A stretch of 64,000 nt of DNA from positions 508,982 through 572,981 of the forward strand of contig NZ_BMLT01000002.1 of the NCBI RefSeq assembly GCF_014645375.1. Reading direction: 5' to 3'. The translations under genes and the position numbers were made by a program. Shown here piece by piece: positions 54,715 to 64,000 of this stretch (positions are counted from its first letter, which is position 1; each line of letters begins with the position of its first letter). The notes below the pieces were generated by a model, which was not told where the DNA came from, did no database searches, and was given only the letters and a program-made list of their open reading frames with translations. This DNA is from Marinobacterium nitratireducens. GTDB taxonomy: Bacteria; Pseudomonadota; Gammaproteobacteria; Pseudomonadales; Balneatricaceae.

Positions 54715-56481
54715 ATGCAAGCAACTCTTCGCGCCGAACCGGCGCCGAACCTGACCAGCCTGCTGGACCAGGTGATTCGCAATGAGTCACTGACCCCCGT
54801 TTTCCAACCCGTCGTCGATATTCAAAGCGGTGAGGTCATCGGTCACGAGGCGCTGATCCGCGGCCCGGTGAACACTCCGTTGCACATGCCGGGGCCGCTG
54901 TTCCAGACGGCGATGGGCGCCGGTCGCCTGTCCGAGCTGGAGCTGCTGTGCCGGCGCCTGGCGTTGCAGCGTTTCGCCGAGCTGAACCCGGCCGGCAAGC
55001 TGTTCATCAACGTCAACGCATCGCTGCTGGGGCTGCCGGGACACCCCCAGGGACTGACGCGGGAATGGCTCGAGGAACTCGATATTCCCCAGGAACGCAT
55101 TGTCATCGAACTGTCGGAAGAGCACCCGTTCGACCATTCCGGCATCACCCGCGCTGCCGTACAGCACTACCGGGAGATGGGATTCTGGATCGCCATCGAC
55201 GACCTCGGCTCGGGCTATTCGGGACTGCGGCTCTGGTCCGAGCTGGAGCCGGCCTACGTCAAGATCGACAGGCATTTCGTGCAGGGCGTCGACCGCGACA
55301 GCGTCAAGCGCGAGTTCGTCAAGTCGATCATCAATATCGGCAACAGCACGGGCTGTCGCATCGTGGCCGAGGGCATCGAAACCCAGGGCGAACTGCATAC
55401 GCTGCAGCTGCTGGGTGTACGCTATGGACAGGGTTTCCTGCTGGGCAAACCCGAGGCATTGCCGGTCGCCGCCGGCGCCTGTCGCCATATCGCCATGCAG
55501 CCGCTGGATCGCACGCCCGGCCGCCAGCATACGGAAACCGCTTCCGTACTGCTGCGCCAGGCGCCGGCCGTGGCGCTTGACGACCCGATTGCGGCCGCTG
55601 CCGAGCTGCTGCGCCAGCATCCGGATCTGAGCGTGCTGCCGGTGCTGGAGGACGGACAGCCGGTGGGCGTGATTCGCCGAAACCAGCTTTGGGAACTCTA
55701 TTCGACGCCCTACGGGCGAGCGCTATACGACCATAAGCCCGTTACCCGGCTGCTTTGCACCGACTTTCTTGCCGTCGATCAGACCATGCCGCTGGAGGAG
55801 GTCTCGCGGCGTCTGACCGGGCGCGACAGTCAGGATCTGCAGCAGGATATCCTGATCACTCAGGATGGCGGCTACCTCGGCATGGGCCATCTGCGCGACC
55901 TGTTGCGCAGTATTACCGAGCTGAAAATACGCAGCGCGCGCCAGGCAAATCCGCTGACCCAGTTGCCCGGCAATGTGCCGGTGAAGGACGAACTCGACCG
56001 GCTGCTCGAGGGGACCTGCGACATTCACGTCGCCTATATCGACCTGAACAACTTCAAGGCCTACAACGACCGCTACGGTTATGCCCGCGGTGATCAGGTC
56101 ATCCGCCAGCTCGGCGACATGATCGACCGGCATGCCGGCGGGCCCGAGAGCTTCGTCGGTCATATCGGCGGCGACGACTTCGTGGTGATCTTCCGTCACG
56201 CTCTCTGGCGCGAGATCTGCGAGCGTATCGTGGAGGTGTTCGAACACTCCGTGAGCGAGTTTTACAATCCCGAGCACCTCGAGGCCGGCGGTATTCACGC
56301 CCTCGATCGTCAGGGCAAGCGTCAGTTCCACGGGCTGCTGTCGGTGTCGGTCGGGGTCGTCCACCCGGACCCCTATCGCTGCTCCAGCAGCCAGGAGGTG
56401 GCGGAGCTCGCCGCCGGGGCGCGCAAGGCGGCCAAGGGCAGCCTGGGGCCGGTGTACCTGTCCGCGCGCCGGGCGTTGTGA
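54715..56481 (+). CDS. EAL-CBS-GGDEF c-di-GMP protein
   Basis: 588 residues with reversed order: EAL about 20-250, CBS pair about 285-400, GGDEF about 420-580. EAL keeps HEALIRG, NVNAS, DDLGSGYSGL, VKIDR, VAEGIE and GQGF; the cyclase motif is GGDDF, an accepted variant, and no RxxD inhibitory site precedes it. No membrane segment, so cytoplasmic. CBS domains often bind adenylates, which could couple c-di-GMP to energy state. Separate from the preceding GGDEF-EAL gene by 80 bases. Followed by a heptamer island. Confidence 0.92.
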   Translation: MQATLRAEPAPNLTSLLDQVIRNESLTPVFQPVVDIQSGEVIGHEALIRGPVNTPLHMPGPLFQTAMGAGRLSELELLCRRLALQRFAELNPAGKLFINVNASLLGLPGHPQGLTREWLEELDIPQERIVIELSEEHPFDHSGITRAAVQHYREMGFWIAIDDLGSGYSGLRLWSELEPAYVKIDRHFVQGVDRDSVKREFVKSIINIGNSTGCRIVAEGIETQGELHTLQLLGVRYGQGFLLGKPEALPVAAGACRHIAMQPLDRTPGRQHTETASVLLRQAPAVALDDPIAAAAELLRQHPDLSVLPVLEDGQPVGVIRRNQLWELYSTPYGRALYDHKPVTRLLCTDFLAVDQTMPLEEVSRRLTGRDSQDLQQDILITQDGGYLGMGHLRDLLRSITELKIRSARQANPLTQLPGNVPVKDELDRLLEGTCDIHVAYIDLNNFKAYNDRYGYARGDQVIRQLGDMIDRHAGGPESFVGHIGGDDFVVIFRHALWREICERIVEVFEHSVSEFYNPEHLEAGGIHALDRQGKRQFHGLLSVSVGVVHPDPYRCSSSQEVAELAAGARKAAKGSLGPVYLSARRAL

Positions 56482-56497
56482 TGGTGCATCCTGAGTG

Positions 56498-56728
56498 GTG
56501 AGTCGTTAGTGGTTAGGCGTTAAGCGTAAGGCGTAAGGGGCGGCGGCCGATAGATGTGTAGGAGCTCGCTCCGCGAGCGAACCGAAGATTGGCTGCGTGC
56601 TGCAAGGCTGTTCGCCTGTAGGAGCCCGGTCTCCGGGCGAATCCTTTCTGGCACTGCGGTTGTTCGCCCACGGAGTGGGCTCCTACGATTCACCACTAAC
56701 CACTAACCACTCACCACTCACCACTCAC
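56498..56728. repeat. Heptamer-bracketed island with REP cluster upstream of nudF
   Basis: Left: six heptamers GTGAGTC, GTTAGTG, GTTAGGC, GTTAAGC, GTAAGGC, GTAAGGG at 56498-56539. Right: GATTCAC, CACTAAC x2, CACTCAC x3 at 56687-56728. Reverse complements of the right units (GTTAGTG, GTGAGTG) match left units. Between them, 56558-56687, are three REP-like units of the GTAGGAGC family, one reversed. No gene seen. Confidence 0.85.
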
Positions 56729-56738
56729 CAATCTTTGC

Positions 56739-56744
56739 TATAGT
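56739..56744 (+). promoter_or_regulatory. Probable -10 element of nudF
   Basis: TATAGT at 56739-56744, 27 bases before the nudF ATG and 10 bases past the right heptamers. No strong -35 can be recognised because that position falls inside the repeat. Confidence 0.45.
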
Positions 56745-56770
56745 GTCGTTTTTTGCGTTGGCAGGACGGC

Positions 56771-57406
56771 ATGGGCAAGGACTGGAAACCCCAATTCGGG
56801 CACCGGGATTTTCGCATCGAGCAGGACGAGCCGCTGTATCACGGTTTCTTCCGCCTTGACCGCCTGAGGGTGACCCACCGCTGCTTTCTCGGCGGCGAAG
56901 TGACGATTCAGCGGGAACTTTATCGTCGTCGCGATGCCGTTTGTGTGCTGCCTTACGATGCGCAGCTCGACTGCCTGGTGCTGATCGAGCAGTTCCGCGT
57001 TGGCACCCTCGATCATCCGGACACGCCCTGGCAGCTCGAGCTGGTGGCGGGGCTGGTGGAGCAGGGGGAAAGCGCCGAGGATGTGGCCTGCCGGGAGGCG
57101 GTCGAGGAAGCGGATCTTGCGCTTGGCGAAATCGAGCACATCACCCGTTTCACACCGAGCCCCGGAGCGGCGCGCGAATATATCGACCTGCTCTGCGCCC
57201 GGGTCGACGCCCGCGATGCCGGCGGCGTTCATGGCCTTGCCGAGGAAGGTGAGGACATCAAGGTGCACAGGATAGCGAGCGACGCGGCCTTCGCGATGGT
57301 ACGCAGCGGGCGCATCGATAACGCCCCGGCGATCATTGCGATACAATGGCTGGAAATGAACCGTCCCCGCCTGCGGGCGCGCTGGACGAACGCGGAGAAC
57401 GAATGA
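56771..57406 (+). CDS. nudF: ADP-ribose pyrophosphatase NudF
   Basis: 211 residues. Swapped N-terminal strand region (VTHRCFLGGEVTIQRELYRRRDAV) and Nudix box GLVEQGESAEDVACREAVEEADL near residues 97-119. It hydrolyses ADP-ribose to AMP and ribose 5-phosphate. The ATG at 56771 follows CAGGACGGC; TTG at 56753 is discounted. It overlaps the next gene by four bases (ATGA). Confidence 0.94.
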   Translation: MGKDWKPQFGHRDFRIEQDEPLYHGFFRLDRLRVTHRCFLGGEVTIQRELYRRRDAVCVLPYDAQLDCLVLIEQFRVGTLDHPDTPWQLELVAGLVEQGESAEDVACREAVEEADLALGEIEHITRFTPSPGAAREYIDLLCARVDARDAGGVHGLAEEGEDIKVHRIASDAAFAMVRSGRIDNAPAIIAIQWLEMNRPRLRARWTNAENE

Positions 57407-57843
57407 AACGCAAGTACGTCCCCGACCTGACGCGGCAGATGGCCCAGTGCGAGGCCAACTACGCGCGCATGCTGAAACTGCTGCCGGAACTGGATAGCCG
57501 CGATAGCCGCGAGTTCCAGGTCTGCTGGCAGCAGCATCAGGTCGTGGTGCGTCTGCAGATCGAGGAGCGTTTCGCCTACACCACCACGGTGCTGGTGCAG
57601 CAAAAGCACGAGGGTGTATCGGCCTGGCTCGAGCCGCCGTCGCTGGTGGTGCGTCTCTATCACGATGCGGCGATGGCCGAGGTCATCTGTCTCAAGAGCC
57701 GGCGCCAGCTCGCCGGCGTCTACGGTTACCCCAACCGGGACATGCACCACCCTGATGAAAAGGTCCAGCTCAACGAGTACCTGGGCGAGTGGCTGAGCCT
57801 ATGTCTCAGTCACGGTCACCATAACGAACCCGTCTTTGTGTAA
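57403..57843 (+). CDS. yqiB: DUF1249 protein (YqiB-like)
   Basis: 146 residues (MKRKYVPDLTRQMAQCEANYARM, VLVQQKHEGVSAWLEPPSLVVRLYHDA, YGYPNRDMHHPDEKVQLNEYLGEW). The family is confined to the nudF-cpdA neighbourhood in gammaproteobacteria; role unknown. Start overlaps the nudF stop as ATGA, implying coupled translation. Confidence 0.93.
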   Translation: MKRKYVPDLTRQMAQCEANYARMLKLLPELDSRDSREFQVCWQQHQVVVRLQIEERFAYTTTVLVQQKHEGVSAWLEPPSLVVRLYHDAAMAEVICLKSRRQLAGVYGYPNRDMHHPDEKVQLNEYLGEWLSLCLSHGHHNEPVFV

Positions 57844-57897
57844 GCGCCTGCATGGGGTTGGTTGCACGCGGCGTCGTCGGCCAGTGAGGCGCTGAGC

Positions 57898-58689
57898 ATG
57901 GGGCGACTGCTCGTTCAGATCAGCGACTGTCATCTGCCGGCAGAGGCCGGCGGGCTTTTTCGCGGTACCGATCCACAGCGGCGGCTGCAGGCCGTGGTCG
58001 CCGATATCCGCATGCGCTTCCCCGATGTCGACTGCCTGCTGCTGACCGGCGACCTGACACACCACGGCGGCGCCGATGCCTACCACCGGCTGCTGGAGAC
58101 GGTGGAAGGCCTGGCGCCCGACTGCTACTGGCTGCCGGGCAATCACGATCGCTGCGAGGTGATGCGCGATGTCGCCACCGGGCCGCTGCAGCAAAAGTGC
58201 ATCGATCTTGTCCGCTGGCGCCTGCTGATGCTGGATTCGACGGCGCAGCCCGACGGGCGCGGCGGCGGCAGCCTGGCGCAGTCGGAGCTGAACTGGCTCG
58301 AGGCATCGCTGGCGGCGGCGGGGGAGCGGCCGGTGCTGATTGCACTGCATCACAATCCGGTCGCGGTCGGCAGCGCCTGGCAGGACGAAATCATGCTTGG
58401 CAATGCCGCCGACTTCTGGCGTATCGTGGACGCTTATCCACAGGTGCGGGGCGTGATCTTCGGACATGTGCACCAGGCCCATGCGTTGCAGCGAGGCGAG
58501 GTGTCGCTGTTTTCGGCGCCCTCGACCGCGGTGCAGTTCCAGGCCCATCAGGCAGAGTTCGCGCTGGAGCCGGATCCGCAGCTGGCGCGGCCCGGCTATC
58601 GACTCTACCGGCTGCAGGACGACGGGCGGCTGAAATCCCGCGTGATCCGGGTCGATGAGCTCACCGTGGCCGATCCCGGACAGCGCTGA
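57898..58689 (+). CDS. cpdA: 3',5'-cyclic AMP phosphodiesterase CpdA
   Basis: 263 residues, class III calcineurin-like phosphodiesterase: ISDCHL, GDLTHHGG, GNHD, HHNP and GHVHQAH supply the two-metal site. It hydrolyses cAMP and so tunes CRP/Vfr regulation. The ATG at 57898 starts the first beta strand; upstream in-frame codons are not conserved. It follows yqiB by 54 bases, as in E. coli. Confidence 0.93.
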   Translation: MGRLLVQISDCHLPAEAGGLFRGTDPQRRLQAVVADIRMRFPDVDCLLLTGDLTHHGGADAYHRLLETVEGLAPDCYWLPGNHDRCEVMRDVATGPLQQKCIDLVRWRLLMLDSTAQPDGRGGGSLAQSELNWLEASLAAAGERPVLIALHHNPVAVGSAWQDEIMLGNAADFWRIVDAYPQVRGVIFGHVHQAHALQRGEVSLFSAPSTAVQFQAHQAEFALEPDPQLARPGYRLYRLQDDGRLKSRVIRVDELTVADPGQR

Positions 58690-58868
58690 CCTTGCCTATT
58701 TGATCGGACTCCCCGAGAATCGGGCGGGTATTTACAAAATCCTTGATTTTCAATGACTCGCATTGGGCCTATCGAGTTTTGCCGGTGCGAGCCCGCGCGG
58801 CGGTGTCAGCCAGGTATCCGGCTGACGGGCTATCTTGTTGCGGCCATGCGGTCTTCGGAAGGATGAGA

Positions 58869-61417
<2,549 letters not shown>

Positions 61418-61429
61418 TGGATTGAGCAA

Positions 61430-63685
61430 ATGAGTACAGAAACCACTTTCGAGAACGGCGTCGAACGCCTCTCGCTGAAAGATTTTACCGAGAAGGCGTA
61501 CCTCGACTATTCGATGTACGTCATCCTCGACCGCGCCTTGCCACATATCGGCGACGGCATGAAGCCGGTGCAGCGTCGCATCGTTTACGCCATGTCGGAA
61601 CTGGGCCTGAAGGCGACCGCCAAGTACAAGAAATCGGCGCGCACCGTCGGTGACGTCCTGGGTAAGTTCCACCCCCATGGTGATTCGGCCTGTTACGAGG
61701 CCATGGTGCTGATGGCGCAGCCGTTCAGCTACCGCTATCCGCTGATCGACGGCCAGGGCAACTGGGGCTCGCCGGACGACCCCAAATCCTTCGCCGCCAT
61801 GCGTTACACCGAATCGCGACTGGCGCCCTACGCCGAGGTGCTGCTGAAGGAACTCGGCCAGGGCACGGTCGAGTGGGCGCCGAACTTCGACGGCACCCTG
61901 AATGAGCCGACGGTGCTGCCGGCGCGGCTGCCCAACGTGCTGCTCAACGGTACCACCGGTATCGCCGTGGGTATGGCCACCGACATACCGCCGCACAACC
62001 TGCGCGAGGTAACGGCGGCCTGCGTGCACCTGCTGGATCACCCGGAAGCGGACCTCGACCAGCTGTGCGAGTTCATCCCGGGGCCGGACATGCCCACCGA
62101 AGCGGAGATCATTTCCTCCCGCGCGGACCTGCGCAAGCTTTACGAGACGGGGCGCGGCTCGGTGCGCATGCGCGCGGTCTATCAGCGCGAGCAGGGCGAG
62201 ATCATCATTACCGAGCTGCCGCACCAGGTGTCCGGCGCCAAGGTGCTGGAACAGATCGCCGCCCAGATGCAGTCCAAGAAGCTGCCGATGGTGGCGGACC
62301 TGCGCGACGAATCGGACCACGAACACCCGACCCGCCTGGTCATCGTGCCGCGTTCCAACCGCGTCGACGTCGAGCAGTTGATGGCGCACCTGTTCGCGTC
62401 GACCGATCTCGAGCGCACCTATCGCGTCAACCTCAACATGATCGGTATCGACGGCCGGCCCCAGGTCAAGGATCTGCGCCAGATCCTGACCGAGTGGCTG
62501 GTATGGCGTACCCAGGTGGTACGGCGCCGGCTGCAGCACCGTCTCGACAAGGTGCTGGACCGGCTGCATATCCTCGAAGGCCTGATGATCGCCTACCTCA
62601 ATATCGACGAGGTCATTGCCATCATCCGCTACGAGGATGAGCCAAAGCAGGAGATGATGCGGCGCTTCAACATCAGCGAGCGTCAGGCAGAAGCGATTCT
62701 CGAGCTGAAGCTGCGCCACCTGGCCAAGCTTGAAGAGTTCAAGATCCGCGGCGAGCAGGAAGAGCTTGAAGCCGAGCGCAAGCGCCTCGAGGAAATCCTG
62801 GGCTCCGACAGCCTGCTGCGCCAGCTGATCAAGGAAGAGCTGGAGGCGGACGCCGAAACCTTTGGCGACGCGCGCCGTTCGCCGATCGTCGAGCGCGGCG
62901 AAGCCCAGGCGTTCAGCGAGAAGGACCTGCTCAGCGCCGATCCGGTCACGGTGGTGATCTCGAAGCAGGGCTGGATACGCGCTGCCAAGGGGCATGACAT
63001 CGACGCCGAGGGGCTCAGCTACAAGTCCGGCGACGGTTTCAAACTGGCCTGTCCCGGCCGCATGAATCAGCCGACACTGCTGATCGACTCCACTGGCCGC
63101 AGCTATACCATCGATACCCATACGCTGCCGTCGGCGCGCGGTCAGGGCGAGCCCGTGACCGGCAGCATTTCGCTGCCCAAGGGCGCGACCGTCGAAGGCG
63201 CGATTTCCGGGCGCGACGATGACCGGGTGCTGCTGGCGTCCGATGCCGGCTACGGCTTCGTCGCCAGGGTGGCGGATCTGACCAGCAAGACCAAGAACGG
63301 CAAAGCCGCGCTGACGCTGCCGCAGAACAGCCAGACGCTGCCGCCGCTGCTGCTGCAGGATCCGGCCCGGGACTGGCTGGCGGCGGTGACCAGCGAGGGT
63401 CGCCTGCTGCTGTTTCCGGTCGCCGACCTGCCGGAGCTGGCCCGCGGCAAGGGCAACAAGATCATCAATATCCCGAGTGCCCGCGCCAAGGCGCGGGAGG
63501 AGCTGGTGGTGGCGCTGGCGACACTGCCGCCCGACGCCACGCTGCAGGTGCATGCCGGCCGCCAGCATCTCAAGCTCAGGGGCGCGGATCTCGAGCACTA
63601 CCGCGCCGAGCGCGGCCGCCGCGGCAACAAGCTGCCAAGGGGTTACCAGCGTGTCGACAGGCTTGAAGTGCTGAGCCAGGAATGA
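61430..63685 (+). CDS. parC: DNA topoisomerase IV subunit A
   Basis: 751 residues. Breakage-reunion domain [21 protein letters not shown], catalytic tyrosine in [10 protein letters not shown], and a C-terminal beta-pinwheel from about 500 with degenerate blades. The quinolone-resistance segment [13 protein letters not shown] has the wild-type serine and glutamate. 12 bases after parE, forming an operon. Downstream are two repeats and the window end. Confidence 0.98.
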   Translation: MSTETTFENGVERLSLKDFTEKAYLDYSMYVILDRALPHIGDGMKPVQRRIVYAMSELGLKATAKYKKSARTVGDVLGKFHPHGDSACYEAMVLMAQPFSYRYPLIDGQGNWGSPDDPKSFAAMRYTESRLAPYAEVLLKELGQGTVEWAPNFDGTLNEPTVLPARLPNVLLNGTTGIAVGMATDIPPHNLREVTAACVHLLDHPEADLDQLCEFIPGPDMPTEAEIISSRADLRKLYETGRGSVRMRAVYQREQGEIIITELPHQVSGAKVLEQIAAQMQSKKLPMVADLRDESDHEHPTRLVIVPRSNRVDVEQLMAHLFASTDLERTYRVNLNMIGIDGRPQVKDLRQILTEWLVWRTQVVRRRLQHRLDKVLDRLHILEGLMIAYLNIDEVIAIIRYEDEPKQEMMRRFNISERQAEAILELKLRHLAKLEEFKIRGEQEELEAERKRLEEILGSDSLLRQLIKEELEADAETFGDARRSPIVERGEAQAFSEKDLLSADPVTVVISKQGWIRAAKGHDIDAEGLSYKSGDGFKLACPGRMNQPTLLIDSTGRSYTIDTHTLPSARGQGEPVTGSISLPKGATVEGAISGRDDDRVLLASDAGYGFVARVADLTSKTKNGKAALTLPQNSQTLPPLLLQDPARDWLAAVTSEGRLLLFPVADLPELARGKGNKIINIPSARAKAREELVVALATLPPDATLQVHAGRQHLKLRGADLEHYRAERGRRGNKLPRGYQRVDRLEVLSQE

Positions 63686-63749
63686 CACGGGAGGCTGCCG
63701 CGGCAGCCAACTAAGGTCTGGCCAAGGGGGGTTACCAGCGCCTGGGTTC

Positions 63750-63985
63750 GTAGGATGGGTCTAGCGATGCAATGGCAATTGCCTGACCGTCTGGCATGGC
63801 TCTCGGGCATCGCGTAACTCATCGTTGCCGCCCGCCAGAGCGATTTGGTGTGGCGGGTGCTGGAAGCGTAGGTCGTAGGATGGGTCTAGCGCTGCAATGG
63901 CAATTGCCTGACCGTCTGGCATGGTTCTCGGGCATCGCGTAACCCGTCATATCGTTCGTCGTCCAGATCGATGAGTATCGGACGG
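63750..63985. repeat. Tandem pair of the dispersed ~115-bp element
   Basis: Two copies, about 63750-63861 and 63871-63985, share GTAGGATGGGTCTAGCG, then TGCAATGGCAATTGCCTGAC and GGGCATCGCGTAAC, with few differences up to that point. Their right parts differ: the first has GCCGCCCGCCAGAGCGATTTGG, the second a decayed form of the GATCG...GATCGAT hairpin. No gene is seen in 63686-64000. Confidence 0.8.
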
Positions 63986-64000
63986 CACTTGACCACCCTG

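Noticed and set aside
61660-61710. Quinolone-resistance substitution in ParC
   Set aside because: The segment reads [12 protein letters not shown], with the sensitive-type serine and glutamate.

Overview
This 64 kb window is a high-GC gammaproteobacterial chromosome segment made almost entirely of core genes. The tmRNA tag (ANDDNYALAA) and the gene orders around smpB-ratA-rnfH-bamE-fur-recN-grpE-dnaKJ, pycR/pycA-pycB, ffh-rpsP-rimM-trmD-rplS-xerD-dsbC-hom-thrC-recJ and nudF-yqiB-cpdA-yqiA-parE-parC point to the Pseudomonadales/Oceanospirillales side of the class. I cannot name a genus from the sequence alone. There is no prophage, CRISPR array or complete insertion sequence. The accessory signal lies in the regulatory leaders and in the intergenic repeats.

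Layout. 1-3.5 kb: the start of a nitrate/nitrite assimilation operon on the minus strand. A NasR-type antiterminator gene is followed by a sigma-54 promoter and a two-hairpin ANTAR leader with a terminator, then a nitrite/formate-family channel and a PP2C-phosphatase/kinase gene that runs off the window. 3.9-10.7 kb: a Met-rich Spy/CpxP-like protein, an EamA exporter, an XRE-cupin regulator divergent from a BenE transporter with shared palindromic operators, a fused adenylation-ACP-membrane acyltransferase protein, and a small Cys-rich protein. 11-18.4 kb: tmRNA, smpB, an NSS transporter, ratA-rnfH, bamE/fur, recN under LexA control, and grpE. 18.5-24 kb: dnaK-dnaJ, cysE, dapB and a YqfO-like protein. 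24-29 kb: a GGDEF/EAL sensor, MarC and a DMT exporter. 29.5-34 kb: two-subunit pyruvate carboxylase with its divergent LysR regulator. 34-36 kb: two Nudix enzymes and two small proteins. 36-38 kb: CorB/CorC and YpjD. 38.6-51.6 kb: the ffh-to-recJ cluster. 51.6-56.5 kb: two large c-di-GMP signalling proteins. 56.7-63.7 kb: nudF to parC (topoisomerase IV).

The most unusual feature is a set of four intergenic islands bracketed by inverted arrays of 7-bp repeats: GTTAGGC-type units on the left and GCCTCAC- or CACTCAC-type units on the right. They fill the whole gap between neighbouring genes (fur/recN, MTH1187-like/corB, dsbC/hom, EAL-GGDEF/nudF). One of them carries a four-helix-bundle (S23/IVP-like) gene; the others carry REP-like hairpins and/or a dispersed element of about 115 bp that recurs elsewhere in the window.
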